A program made the translations under genes and the position numbers. Shown one piece after another: positions 10,592-20,336 of a stretch of DNA of 64,000 nt (position 1 is its first letter; each line of letters begins with the position of its first letter). The stretch is from an uncultured Flavobacteriaceae bacterium (lineage in GTDB: Bacteria; Bacteroidota; Bacteroidia; Flavobacteriales; Flavobacteriaceae): contig CAJWVI010000003.1 of the NCBI GenBank assembly GCA_913048115.1, forward strand, positions 1 through 64,000. Reading direction: 5' to 3'. A model generated the notes under the pieces. The model worked only from the letters and a program-made list of their open reading frames with translations, had not been told where the DNA came from and searched no databases.

Positions 10592-10599
10592 CAAAAATA
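10592..10599 (-). promoter_or_regulatory. -7 promoter element of thiL
   Basis: The minus strand reads TATTTTTG, 20 bp before the thiL ATG at 10571. Confidence 0.5.
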
Positions 10600-10775
10600 G
10601 GGCTTCGATAGCACATGGTATTACTATTTTGAAATTTTATAAACACATTGTTTTTAAAAAAATAGAATGTGGATTAGAATTTAGACGCACTGCTTCTATG
10701 AGATTTAGATTTTTTATCCTGTCTTGATCTTAAAAAGAGGTCACTAGCAGGGGTCTTTTTTTGCAGACACTCTTA

Positions 10776-13700
10776 CTAGAAGAATGCCCTTATCTGGACA
10801 CTTCCTGTATGTATCGTATTGCTTGTTTGGCTTTTTCTACCATTATAGTTGAGGTTGGCATCCAAGTATTTGGTGATTCGTTTCTGCAACAATAAACGCC
10901 ACGTATAGTTATTTCCTGGTTGAAGCCCTTCAAGCATTTGATACCCAACGGGAGAAAAGGCATTGCCATCAAAGGCATTATCAATAAAGGTAAATTCACC
11001 ATTTATTGAAATTTTTTCTGCGTTGGCATAAGCAAAAGAAGCTCCTATTTTCTTTTGATCAAGCATTTCCATACCATTAATGGTATTTTCTTTTGCAATC
11101 AAATTATAAAAAACATCAAAGCGTGTCTGGCTATTGAGTAGGTAAGATATTTTTGGATTGACCTGGTAGGTATCTAAGTTAAAATTTCTCCCTGCAAAAT
11201 TTTCAGAAGTACTTTGATTATTCCCGCTAGTGCTTTTGGCGGTTAGCAACCAGCTTTCCCAAAATTTATGGCTAAAGTTGAGCTGGTGACTCTCTATTTT
11301 ACTTGATTGTAACCCTAATGATTGTAAGTTGTCTGCTGCTGTATTAAGATAGGTGTAGCTTGTTGTGTATTTTTGTTTACCTCTATTAAAAAATAATGTA
11401 TTTCTAAAGTTTAAGATCAAGCCTAATTGGTTTTCTCCACCATCTTTAAATGGATTGATGTTAAAATCTTCATTGGCTCTGCGTACCTTCCTGTCAATAA
11501 TGTAAGAGGTTGTATTATAAAACCGAGAGAGTACTTTCAAAATACCATTTTCACCAGACCATTGTTGGAGGTTAAGCGTAAGAGTTTGTCCAAAGGTATT
11601 TTCTCTTATTTTCACAAAACGTTGATTTGGCAATAAAATTCTTATAAAATTAGCGGCATCTTGGAACTGCGCTATTTCAAATTCATCTAGTTCTTGTATT
11701 CCATTTTCATTATAATCATTCCAGGTGTAGGCGCCTTCTCCTTGGTCTACCTCAATGTATGTAAAGTCTTGTTGGGGTACAACGCCATTATTTGACGATA
11801 GGCTTGTATTTAGTCTTACCAAACCTTTAAACAAGTTTTGATTATATAATACCCGAGCGTTTAACGATTTTTCTGATTCTTGATTTGCTAGAGTTTCTAA
11901 AACACGATAATTAGCAAAGAGCGACAGTTGCCCGTTTTTAGAATTAATTAACTTAGAGTTTGCATACAGTGTGTTGCTCTTACTGACCCTTTGTACTCTT
12001 GCGTTTTTTAGGCTATCATTCGTGCGAAATCGATATCCAACATTCACAAACACTTTAGTGCTATCGCCAATACCTGCAAAGACCTCGTAGGCACTATATT
12101 TTATACTCAAGGGTGTTAATGTGTCTTGTTGAATCTCGCGTACACTGTTGTTTTCAAAACCTACTTTGGCTCCTGCCCATGCTTTGTCAAAAGAATAGGT
12201 GGCGCTAGTACTTCCTCTTATGAATTGTGTTTTTAATACCTCACCTTCACTGTCTAGGTAACTTCCATTGGCTATAAAAGTTATGTTTTTAAGCTTCGTG
12301 TTTGCTGAGATTTCATGTCGTGACCCGTCATAATTTTCAGAGAAGTGTAGCTGTTGGAACATGTAGCGCGCCGTTCCAAATGTAGCAGAAGCCACATTGG
12401 CTCCCACGCTCACAAAGCGCTGATCTCCCAAAGGGTTAACCAAATTCCAGTCTCTATTAAATTCTACATTATACAGCCGTTCAACACTTCTAAAGTCTTG
12501 GTTTATAAAATCAAAAGTACCTTGTGCAGTAAGCAATAAGCTATCGGGTCTTGATGTAATGTTTTGTTGAAAGTCAAGATGCGCCGCATACCCATTATTA
12601 TCTGCATTGTCTAGGGTTGAAAATAAATTTAAATCATTTCTACTTCCTGCTATTTCAAAATTAACATTGGTGTTCTTGCCAGGATGATATCTTCCTTTCA
12701 CCCCTCCCACTTGTAATTTTGATGGAGCATTAAGGCGTATAAATGGGGCGTATCTTCCCTGCGCTACACCATTAATGGGTGCTATATACTCAAATACCTG
12801 ATTAATTGCAGAGGATTGACTTGGTGTATAATCTCCTAGATTATCACCCACAAGAGTGAAGCGAACATTAAAAAGTTCATCCTCTGGGTTGTTTGAAAAC
12901 ACAAAGATCTCTACTGCGGTCTCTAAGAGTTGTTTTTTATATAAAATTTTTCCTTGCTCATAGCTATCTGGCATAGATGATGGGGCTGTCATTGCATCCA
13001 TATCGTCACCTGCAGCCTTTAGTATAGCAACTTGTTGCTGTGAGAGAGATTGTTGTAAGGGTTGGTTTTTTGCATCATTTTCAGAATATACATAAGCGCC
13101 AATATCAAAGGTTTCTGAGGTGTAATCTGCTCCACCATAGCCTATAAAGCGGGTGTAATTGCGCTCTGTAAATTGATATTCAACCCTAATACGCATATTG
13201 GCTGTGATAGGATAGGTAGGGTTGAATTTAATTTCGCCAGCATTATAATCAATTACATATTCTTTATTTTCTCCTCGTTGTAATAAAATACCATTTACAA
13301 ATACCTTTTCACTTCCAGATACAATGAGAACAAACAACTCTCCATTAGGCCCAACTAATTTATAAGGCCCTTGGTTTCCCTCACTCCCTACAAAATTACT
13401 GCTGCTAAACACGCCACGCACCAGTGCGCCTGATGCAAATGCAGATGTTTTGCCGCCATTTTCATGTGCAATGGTTGCTTTTAAAGAAATTCCTTGCACT
13501 TTTTTTGTAAAACGGCCAAAGTAACTGTCTTGGTTTTGCAAATCTACATCTCCAGCGCGGATATTCCAGTTATCGCTGTAGAGCTCCATGAATATTTGAT
13601 CAAACTCTTCTAGATTTTGAGAATATCCCCCTTGTTGATTTGGGATATTAGCATCTTGTATAGACGCGCGAATGGATATCTTATCACTTAATTTCCCTGA

Positions 13701-14192
13701 AATTTGAAGGTCTAGTTGAGAATCTACAACCGCATTTTGATTGTTCCCTATTGTAATTCCTCTTGAAATGCTGCCTGAGGTATTAAGGCCGTCAAAAGGA
13801 GTGAATATGTTTTCATTGCTTTTTTGGTCTAAGGTGTATAGTTTTTCTATAGCTCCAGAACTTTCTACAATAATAGCTTCATCAAATTCAAAATACTCTT
13901 TGGTTAAAAACTCTGGAAACACTAGATAATCAATGGTTAAAGAATCATTTTCAGTCAATACAGTTTTTGAAGGGAAGACTCTCGCCTTTATATAGTCAAC
14001 GCGATACAGCAATGTATCTATGGGTACCCCCTGGGTGTCTGTTAGCATTAATTTTGAGGGAATAAGAGCTACACCATCTACAACAATAGTATCTGTTACG
14101 GCTACTTTTTTGCTGCGATACCTTGAGGTGTTTTCTTGCGCATAGCCCATGAGGGTTATGAAAAATACTGCAAAAAATAATAAGTTCTTCAT
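10776..14192 (-). CDS. large outer-membrane beta-barrel protein of unknown function
   Basis: 1138 residues with a clear signal peptide (MKNLLFFAVFFITLMGYAQ) and a C-terminus ending in a beta strand with terminal Phe-Phe (VQIRAFF), as in outer-membrane barrels. Alternating-polarity strands fill the last two thirds. The segment SGSISRGITIGNNQ (about residue 140), followed by SGKLSDKISIRASIQDANIP, resembles blocks I associate with SprA-type proteins of the gliding/T9SS machinery. However, this protein is less than half the length of SprA, so I leave it unnamed. It is the only gene on its transcript, between thiL and the divergent xth. Confidence 0.7.
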   Translation of the reverse strand: MKNLLFFAVFFITLMGYAQENTSRYRSKKVAVTDTIVVDGVALIPSKLMLTDTQGVPIDTLLYRVDYIKARVFPSKTVLTENDSLTIDYLVFPEFLTKEYFEFDEAIIVESSGAIEKLYTLDQKSNENIFTPFDGLNTSGSISRGITIGNNQNAVVDSQLDLQISGKLSDKISIRASIQDANIPNQQGGYSQNLEEFDQIFMELYSDNWNIRAGDVDLQNQDSYFGRFTKKVQGISLKATIAHENGGKTSAFASGALVRGVFSSSNFVGSEGNQGPYKLVGPNGELFVLIVSGSEKVFVNGILLQRGENKEYVIDYNAGEIKFNPTYPITANMRIRVEYQFTERNYTRFIGYGGADYTSETFDIGAYVYSENDAKNQPLQQSLSQQQVAILKAAGDDMDAMTAPSSMPDSYEQGKILYKKQLLETAVEIFVFSNNPEDELFNVRFTLVGDNLGDYTPSQSSAINQVFEYIAPINGVAQGRYAPFIRLNAPSKLQVGGVKGRYHPGKNTNVNFEIAGSRNDLNLFSTLDNADNNGYAAHLDFQQNITSRPDSLLLTAQGTFDFINQDFRSVERLYNVEFNRDWNLVNPLGDQRFVSVGANVASATFGTARYMFQQLHFSENYDGSRHEISANTKLKNITFIANGSYLDSEGEVLKTQFIRGSTSATYSFDKAWAGAKVGFENNSVREIQQDTLTPLSIKYSAYEVFAGIGDSTKVFVNVGYRFRTNDSLKNARVQRVSKSNTLYANSKLINSKNGQLSLFANYRVLETLANQESEKSLNARVLYNQNLFKGLVRLNTSLSSNNGVVPQQDFTYIEVDQGEGAYTWNDYNENGIQELDEFEIAQFQDAANFIRILLPNQRFVKIRENTFGQTLTLNLQQWSGENGILKVLSRFYNTTSYIIDRKVRRANEDFNINPFKDGGENQLGLILNFRNTLFFNRGKQKYTTSYTYLNTAADNLQSLGLQSSKIESHQLNFSHKFWESWLLTAKSTSGNNQSTSENFAGRNFNLDTYQVNPKISYLLNSQTRFDVFYNLIAKENTINGMEMLDQKKIGASFAYANAEKISINGEFTFIDNAFDGNAFSPVGYQMLEGLQPGNNYTWRLLLQKRITKYLDANLNYNGRKSQTSNTIHTGSVQIRAFF

Positions 14193-14319
14193 AGAATGAG
14201 GCTCTTTATTGTAGACCCTAAGAGAGATGTGGTATTTTACTAACGCTCATTTTTTAAATTTGTTGATTGTTTTATGAAAACCTTTCAAAGATAGGCATAG
14301 GTAAAAATACAATCTTATT

Positions 14320-14327
14320 TAATTTTG
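14320..14327 (+). promoter_or_regulatory. -7 element of xth, 4 bp from the ATG
   Basis: TAATTTTG, then TAGC, then ATG. With the usual distance from the -7 element to the start of transcription, the RNA would begin at or next to the A of the ATG, so xth is probably leaderless. Confidence 0.55.
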
Positions 14328-14331
14328 TAGC

Positions 14332-15096
14332 ATGAAAATACTAAGTTACAATGTAAACGGAATACGCGCGGCAATGCGCAAAGACATGTTAGGCTGGTTG
14401 CAAACCACAGATGCAGACGTAGTGTGCATACAAGAAACCAAAGCCAATAAAGATCAGGTAGAATTAGAGGCTATTGAAGCAGCAGGCTATCCATACCACT
14501 ATTGGTTTAGTGCTCAGAAAAAAGGATATAGCGGCGTCGCTATTTTCTGTAAACAAGAACCCAAGCATATTGAATATGGTACTGGTATTGAGTCTATGGA
14601 TTTTGAAGGCAGAAACATTAGAGTAGATTTTGACAGGGTTAGTGTTATGAGTTTGTACCTCCCCAGCGGTACAAATATAGCACGGTTGGAGCATAAGCTT
14701 GCGTTTATGAAGCTTTTCCAAGCCTATATTAATACCTTGAAAAAAGAGCTTCCTAATTTGGTGATTTGTGGAGATTACAATATTTGCCATGAAGCTATTG
14801 ATATTCATAATCCAGTATCAAATAAAAACTCAAGTGGCTTTTTGCCCATAGAGCGCAAATGGATTGATGATTTCATAAAGTCTGGTTTTATAGACAGTTT
14901 TAGGCACCTTAATAAGGAGCCAGATCAATATACTTGGTGGAGTTATCGCGCCAATTCTAGAGCCAATAACAAAGGATGGCGTATAGATTATAATATGGTT
15001 TCCAGGCCCTTACAAGAAAACATCAAACGCGCCGTTATATTACCAGCTGCGGTGCATAGTGATCATTGCCCTCATATGGTAGAGCTGGCTTTTTAA
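14332..15096 (+). CDS. xth: exodeoxyribonuclease III / AP endonuclease
   Basis: 254 residues of the Xth/Ape1 endonuclease-exonuclease-phosphatase family, cutting DNA 5' of abasic sites in base excision repair. Visible motifs are NVNGIRAA at the start, CIQETKA (metal-binding Glu), SLYLPSG, ICGDYNICH (catalytic Asp/Asn), YTWWSYR and the C-terminal SDHCPHMVEL with the catalytic Asp-His pair. Full length for the family. The aldo-keto reductase follows 35 bp downstream on the same strand. Confidence 0.94.
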   Translation: MKILSYNVNGIRAAMRKDMLGWLQTTDADVVCIQETKANKDQVELEAIEAAGYPYHYWFSAQKKGYSGVAIFCKQEPKHIEYGTGIESMDFEGRNIRVDFDRVSVMSLYLPSGTNIARLEHKLAFMKLFQAYINTLKKELPNLVICGDYNICHEAIDIHNPVSNKNSSGFLPIERKWIDDFIKSGFIDSFRHLNKEPDQYTWWSYRANSRANNKGWRIDYNMVSRPLQENIKRAVILPAAVHSDHCPHMVELAF

Positions 15097-15131
15097 AAAA
15101 GCTTTTTTGCACTTTTAACTCGTACATTTTC

Positions 15132-16172
15132 ATGAAATACACCACACTTCCCAACACCAACATTGAAGTAAGTAAAATTTGTTTAGGCACCATGACTTTT
15201 GGCCGTCAAAACACAGAAGCCGAAGCCCATAAACAAATGGATTTTGCATTGGATCAAGGGGTGAATTTCTTTGATACCGCAGAAATGTATGCAGTACCTT
15301 TTACACCAGAAACGCAGGGGCTTACAGAGCAATATATTGGTAACTGGTTTGCTAAAAACGGGCAACGTGATAAGGTAGTGTTAGCATCTAAAATAACAGG
15401 AAGTGGTCGTGGTATTTTTAACTCTATGCGTGATAATCTTGATTTCAGCAAGTCCTCACTTGATGATGCCTTAGATAAAAGTTTGGCGCGATTACAGACA
15501 GACTACTTAGATCTTTACCAATTACATTGGCCAGAAAGAGCTGTAAATATTTTTGGTGTTCGGGATTATAATTATAACGCTAACAAACGTTGGGAAGACA
15601 ACATTGGCGAAATTTTACACCGCTTAGAAACCTATGTTAAAGAGGGGAAAGTACGTCACTTTGGCCTTAGTAACGAAACTCCTTTTGGAGTAATGCGTTA
15701 TATGGAAGAGCACAGAAAAGGAAAACGTAAAATGGTTTCTATCCAAAATGCTTATAGCTTATTACAGCGTAGAGATGAGATCGCTTTAACTGAAGTGCTG
15801 CAAATGGAAAATGTAGGATATTTACCCTATTCTCCTCTGGCATTTGGCATGTTGTCTGGAAAATATTTGAACGGAAAAAAACCAGAAGGAGCCAGAGTCA
15901 CGATGTTTCCAAATTATTCAAGGTATCATAGTGAGAGCTCTATGAAGGCAACCCAAGCCTATCAAGATATTGCTCAAAAACACGGGCTTACTCTTTCTCA
16001 AATGGCTTTATCTTTTGTAAATGACAGGCCTTTTGTAACCAGTACTATTATTGGCGCTACATCAATGGCGCAATTGTCAGAAAACATAGACAGTATCAAT
16101 CTTAGCTTATCTGCAGAAATTTTAAAAGAAATTGATGTAGTGCACGCAGCAATGCCTAATCCTGCACCTTGA
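15132..16172 (+). CDS. aldo/keto reductase, Tas-like
   Basis: 346-residue NADPH-dependent aldo-keto reductase in the (beta/alpha)8 fold. The catalytic tetrad is visible: Asp in FFDTAEMYAV, Tyr in the same motif, Lys in VLASKITG and His in LYQLHWPER. Length and the long insert after the His (HWPERAVNIFGVRDY) match the Tas subgroup rather than the shorter plant-type enzymes. The start MKYTTLPN is chosen over a longer open frame that overlaps the 3' end of xth. Physiological substrate unknown. Confidence 0.9.
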   Translation: MKYTTLPNTNIEVSKICLGTMTFGRQNTEAEAHKQMDFALDQGVNFFDTAEMYAVPFTPETQGLTEQYIGNWFAKNGQRDKVVLASKITGSGRGIFNSMRDNLDFSKSSLDDALDKSLARLQTDYLDLYQLHWPERAVNIFGVRDYNYNANKRWEDNIGEILHRLETYVKEGKVRHFGLSNETPFGVMRYMEEHRKGKRKMVSIQNAYSLLQRRDEIALTEVLQMENVGYLPYSPLAFGMLSGKYLNGKKPEGARVTMFPNYSRYHSESSMKATQAYQDIAQKHGLTLSQMALSFVNDRPFVTSTIIGATSMAQLSENIDSINLSLSAEILKEIDVVHAAMPNPAP

Positions 16173-16260
16173 TTAAAAAGAATTATAGTATCTCAATCTA
16201 AGTATTTAAAATACAAAAAGAGCCCTATTTTAAAACCATAAAGACAGCTACTATTAATCT

Positions 16261-17631
16261 TTATGCAAATAAATGCTTTACAACATCATGGACTTTGCCT
16301 AATTTAATGATTTGTATGCCATAGGTTTCTTTGGGGAGTTTACAGTATTTAGAGATAACAATACTTTCAAAACCTAGTTTTTCTGCCTCAAGGATACGCT
16401 GCTCTATTCGGTTTACGGGGCGTACCTCACCAGCCAGACCAATTTCGGCAGCAAAGCACATGCGCTTATCAATAGTGATGTCTACATTGCTAGAAAGTAC
16501 TGCAGCAACCACCGCCAAATCAATAGCAGGATCATCTACAGAAATACCTCCTGTAATATTTAAAAACACATCTTTAGCACCCAATTTAAAACCGGCTCGT
16601 TTTTCTAGAACGGCCAAAATCATGTTGAGGCGCTTGGCGTTATATCCTGTAGCACTTCGTTGGGGTGTTCCATAAACAGCCGTAGAAACGAGCGCTTGTA
16701 TTTCAATGAGCAAAGGTCTCATGCCCTCTAGGGTTGAGGCAATAGCAGTACCACTTAATTCTTCTTCGTTCTTAGAGAGTAATATTTCTGAGGGGTTTGA
16801 AACCTCTCGAAGCCCACTGCCTTGCATTTCATAGATTCCTATTTCATTGGTGCTTCCAAACCTGTTTTTATTAGCCCGTAAGATTCTATAAACATGGTTG
16901 CGGTCTCCTTCAAACTGCAGTACTGTATCTACCATATGTTCTAAGATTTTGGGTCCTGCAATGTTTCCGTCTTTGGTGATATGACCAATCAAGATAACAG
17001 GAGTTGCTGTTTCTTTGGCAAACTTAATGAGCTCTGTTGTGGTTTCCCGTATTTGCGAGATACTTCCAGCACTACTTTCTATATAATCTGTGTGCAGCGT
17101 TTGTATAGAGTCTATCACCACAATATCAGGTTGCATCTCTGAGATGTTACGAAAAATATGTTGTGTTTTTGTTTCTGTTAAAATGTAACAATGTTCACTG
17201 TTGGGATGAATACGCTCGGCGCGCATTTTTATTTGTTGTGCACTCTCTTCTCCAGAAACATAGAGTGTCTTGTAGGGTAGTTGCAGTGCTATTTGCAACA
17301 TTAAGGTGCTTTTACCGATTCCAGGCTCACCCCCTAGAAGTGTTAAGCTACCGGGCACTAGGCCTCCGCCTAATACTCGATTTAATTCTTTGTTTTTAGT
17401 GTCTATTCTAGCTTCTGCATTTGCAGATATTTCAGAAATTTTTTGTGGTTTTGCTGTTCTTTTAGTCCCTGCTGTGTTTTTTTCAGAAACATCCCAAGTA
17501 ACTTTTTCTGCTTTTTGAATAACTTCTTCAGCAACAGTATTCCATTCCTTACAAGAGGTACATTGTCCTTGCCACTTAGCAAATTGAGTGCCGCAGTTTT
17601 GACAGAAAAAGGTGGTTTTTGTTTTAGCCAT
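16261..17631 (-). CDS. radA: DNA repair protein RadA
   Basis: 456 residues with the RadA/Sms layout. An N-terminal zinc finger uses Cys10, Cys13, Cys24 and Cys27 (FCQNCG...CTSCKEW). A RecA-like ATPase has Walker A GEPGIGKST (101-109). The RadA-specific KNRFG motif lies in RANKNRFGSTNE, and a C-terminal Lon-like domain follows. RadA is a hexameric helicase that drives branch migration during recombination. It converges with the aldo-keto reductase; no clear terminator is seen between them. Confidence 0.96.
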   Translation of the reverse strand: MAKTKTTFFCQNCGTQFAKWQGQCTSCKEWNTVAEEVIQKAEKVTWDVSEKNTAGTKRTAKPQKISEISANAEARIDTKNKELNRVLGGGLVPGSLTLLGGEPGIGKSTLMLQIALQLPYKTLYVSGEESAQQIKMRAERIHPNSEHCYILTETKTQHIFRNISEMQPDIVVIDSIQTLHTDYIESSAGSISQIRETTTELIKFAKETATPVILIGHITKDGNIAGPKILEHMVDTVLQFEGDRNHVYRILRANKNRFGSTNEIGIYEMQGSGLREVSNPSEILLSKNEEELSGTAIASTLEGMRPLLIEIQALVSTAVYGTPQRSATGYNAKRLNMILAVLEKRAGFKLGAKDVFLNITGGISVDDPAIDLAVVAAVLSSNVDITIDKRMCFAAEIGLAGEVRPVNRIEQRILEAEKLGFESIVISKYCKLPKETYGIQIIKLGKVHDVVKHLFA

Positions 17632-17709
17632 AGATACCTATAAAAATAATTATAATCTTGAGTTCTACTATTTCAGCAAGAGAAAGTAGTTAACAAATAA
17701 ATATGTTTT

Positions 17710-18858
17710 TTAAAAGCCAAAGTCTTGTTTTATCTTGTCTGCCATATCGAGCATGATGTCAATTGTAATAAAACCAACTTCTTCTTTATCATAAGCTCCT
17801 TGAAAAATACGCATGGCTTTTTTTGGTTCTCCAATTTCTTCATAATAGCGCCCAAGGTAATAAGGCCCTAAAACAGTTTCTGGATATTCTCTTTTTGCCA
17901 TTTCTGCTATTACTTTTAATGACTCCCATTGTCCTCGTTTTTCTGCAGCTTTTGTAGTTGCAATGTAATCATTAACCCGTATTGGGTCGTTGATGCCAAA
18001 AAGGTCTGAAATGGTATTGTATTTATCAATTAGATAGTCACTAATAGGAGTGTCTAATGTTAATAATACATTTTTGTATTCTTGCACACTAATAGGCCGG
18101 TACACAGAAAACATTTTCTCAAGAGCATTTGGGATTCCTCGCGCTACTAAGGAGTAGTGAGTGGCTCCCTCAAAGGTATCATAGTAATAATTAAAATTTG
18201 GACTCTTGATGGTTTTTAGCTTATTGTTTAAGGCCTCGGCACCTTCTCTTAGATCTTTAATGTCATCAGTTGCGGTGGCTAGATAGTAAAAAACCTGTGA
18301 GCTAATATCTGGTATTCTCCCTGCCATACGTATTGAAGTATTTGGAGATAGCTCAGGACTTAGAACAATGTAACCATTAAATAATGGAGGGTTTTTATAA
18401 AGGTAAAAGTTTAAAAAGTTTGCTGTAAAGTCATGTCCAACACCTACAACAAATTTTGCTGTGCGGTATTTTGTGTCAATGTATGGCAATAACTCTAAGC
18501 CAATAAATTCAAAAAATTCGGCTCCCTTCTCTGCCGGCAAGTAATTGTCTTGATCATAATTACAGTCATCATACCGAGTTCTTGATTGCATAATACCAAC
18601 TACAATAGATTCTGGCATGTCCTCCCAATAGCTAAAGTAATCTACATTACCAGCAACAGGTTCAAACAAGTAGTCTGCGTCAAGCACAATTATTACAGGG
18701 TATATTTTGTCTAGGTTTGTATCGTAATTGCGTGGTAACTGAATCTTTATTCTCCTAGTTTGCTCGAGCTTATCACTGTTAAATTCTTCGTAGATAGTTT
18801 GTGCATTTGCAAGAAAACCAAATGCCATAAAAGCATAGAGTAGGATTATTTTTTTCAT
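17710..18858 (-). CDS. secreted esterase-like alpha/beta hydrolase with TPR-like tail
   Basis: 382 residues: signal peptide (MKKIILLYAFMAFGFLANAQ), then an esterase-D / enterochelin-esterase type fold (KIQLPRNYD, VIIVLDADYLFEP, VVGIMQSRTR, YIDTKYRT). The usual nucleophile elbow GHSxGG is replaced by GVGHDFTANF, so the catalytic Ser is not in its normal place and activity is doubtful. The final 90 residues form TPR-like helices (LGRYYEEIGEPKKAMRIF). I start at the Met before the signal peptide, not at the frame-open Met eleven codons upstream. Likely periplasmic; function unknown. Confidence 0.8.
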   Translation of the reverse strand: MKKIILLYAFMAFGFLANAQTIYEEFNSDKLEQTRRIKIQLPRNYDTNLDKIYPVIIVLDADYLFEPVAGNVDYFSYWEDMPESIVVGIMQSRTRYDDCNYDQDNYLPAEKGAEFFEFIGLELLPYIDTKYRTAKFVVGVGHDFTANFLNFYLYKNPPLFNGYIVLSPELSPNTSIRMAGRIPDISSQVFYYLATATDDIKDLREGAEALNNKLKTIKSPNFNYYYDTFEGATHYSLVARGIPNALEKMFSVYRPISVQEYKNVLLTLDTPISDYLIDKYNTISDLFGINDPIRVNDYIATTKAAEKRGQWESLKVIAEMAKREYPETVLGPYYLGRYYEEIGEPKKAMRIFQGAYDKEEVGFITIDIMLDMADKIKQDFGF

Positions 18859-18973
18859 ATCAGAAATTTTAGGAACACGAAAGATACTCAAATTTTAAAA
18901 ATGTGTTTTGGTTTATTTTGCTTTCAGAAAAACAATGGAATAAAATTAAAATCACGAAAGACTTTCAGACTTG

Positions 18974-19927
18974 CTATGCCTCTTTGTTGTAGATGGGAAG
19001 TATTAATAATGAACAAACGCCAAGCACAATAATTGAGGTTATGCTAGAGCTCCATACAATCCAACCAAAAGCGGTACCAACAGTAAAAGGAATATTAAAC
19101 AAAACCAATACGCCCGCAATAGCAGCGGGATAGGTTCCAAAGCCACTGTTTGTGAAGGCAAATGTAAAGCTTCCAACCACAAAGGCAATCATGGTAGTGC
19201 TAAGGCCAATTTCTGCAGTTTCAGGCAAAGCCTGTGTTGCCGTATAAAAAGAAAGCAGGTACAGCCCCCAAATAAAAAAAGTATACAGGATAAAAAGACC
19301 TTTCTTTTTCATAGTAACGATACTTAGTACACCCTGTTTTAAGCCAAGAATAAATTTTTTAATTTTTGAATTTACTTTAGATGCAGAAAATTTTAGGAAT
19401 AAAAACACTAAAACTCCGAGTGTAAAAAAAGCCAAAATAACAGTATATGCGATGGAGGTCGGAATTTTTTCAAGCATATAGCTGTATAGAATATCAAACT
19501 TTAAAGCAAGCGAAATAAAGATAAAAGCGAGTAATAAAATAAGATCGACAACGCGCTCACTAATAATGGTCCCAAAGCCAGCTGAAAAAGGAATTTTCTC
19601 ATACTTGTCTAGAACGATACCTCTTGAAACCTCTCCACTTTTTGGAATAAAAACATTCATTAAATAGGCAACAGAGACCGCCATAAAGTTGTTGGCTAGT
19701 TTGGGTTTGTAGCCAAGGGGTTCTAGCATGAAAGACCATCTGTGGGCTCGACATACATGACTTAAAATACTTAAAGCAACAGAGATCGCAATAATCCAGT
19801 AATTAGCATTTTTAACGTAGCCTGTTAGCTCTTTTAATTGTGCAGGAGTAAATTTGTTGTAGATATACCATATCAAAAAAACACCCAAACCAAGGGGGAT
19901 CGTTATTTTTAAAATTTTGGAGATCAT
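18974..19927 (-). CDS. flippase-like integral membrane protein (UPF0104/LPG synthase TM-domain family)
   Basis: 317 residues with about eight membrane helices and the family motifs RAHRWSFMLEPLGY, VAYLMNVFIPKSGEVSRG and SERVVDLILLL. These define the membrane domain shared with the MprF flippase half and AglD-like proteins. It lacks the MprF synthase domain, so lysyl-lipid synthesis is not implied. I start at MISKILKI, 11 bp after the panD stop; two Mets further upstream would overlap panD by 23-35 bp. Co-oriented behind panC and panD. Confidence 0.85.
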   Translation of the reverse strand: MISKILKITIPLGLGVFLIWYIYNKFTPAQLKELTGYVKNANYWIIAISVALSILSHVCRAHRWSFMLEPLGYKPKLANNFMAVSVAYLMNVFIPKSGEVSRGIVLDKYEKIPFSAGFGTIISERVVDLILLLAFIFISLALKFDILYSYMLEKIPTSIAYTVILAFFTLGVLVFLFLKFSASKVNSKIKKFILGLKQGVLSIVTMKKKGLFILYTFFIWGLYLLSFYTATQALPETAEIGLSTTMIAFVVGSFTFAFTNSGFGTYPAAIAGVLVLFNIPFTVGTAFGWIVWSSSITSIIVLGVCSLLILPIYNKEA

Positions 19928-19937
19928 TTTATTCAAA

Positions 19938-20285
19938 CTAAGTAAGTAAGTTGTGTTCATTAGGGAATACAAGAGAGGGCTTAAATGTTAAGGCCTCTTC
20001 TTGGCTTATAATGCCATAGGTAATTAGAATTAAAATATCTCCTTTGGCAACCTTTCTAGCGGCCGCTCCATTGAGTGTGATTTCTCCACTTGCTCTTGGG
20101 CCAGGAATTACATAGGTTTCAAGACGGGCGCCATTATTATTGTTTACTACCTGGATTTTTTCTCCTTCCACAATATTAGCGGCATCAAGCAAATCTTCAT
20201 CAATGGTAATGCTACCAATATAGTTGAGCTCTGCTCCGGTGACTTTAACTCTATGTATTTTTGATTTTACTACGTGTATTAACAT
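19938..20285 (-). CDS. panD: aspartate 1-decarboxylase
   Basis: Pyruvoyl enzyme making beta-alanine for pantothenate and CoA. The 115-residue proenzyme has the self-cleavage site YIGS, with Gly24-Ser25; Ser25 becomes the pyruvoyl group. Conserved [14 protein letters not shown] and [10 protein letters not shown] blocks follow. The second pantothenate gene here, 51 bp after the panC stop. It carries its own -7 element TATCTTTG (20291-20298) ending 5 bp before the ATG, so it may also be transcribed separately as a nearly leaderless mRNA. Confidence 0.96.
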   Translation of the reverse strand: MLIHVVKSKIHRVKVTGAELNYIGSITIDEDLLDAANIVEGEKIQVVNNNNGARLETYVIPGPRASGEITLNGAAARKVAKGDILILITYGIISQEEALTFKPSLVFPNEHNLLT

Positions 20286-20290
20286 GGGCT

Positions 20291-20298
20291 CAAAGATA
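20291..20298 (-). promoter_or_regulatory. -7 element of panD, 5 bp from the ATG
   Basis: TATCTTTG on the minus strand in the panC-panD gap, 5 bp from the panD start. It suggests panD has an internal promoter and a leaderless or near-leaderless transcript. Confidence 0.5.
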
Positions 20299-20336
20299 AA
20301 TGAAATTCAGAAGCATGAATTCTGAATTCAAATAAA

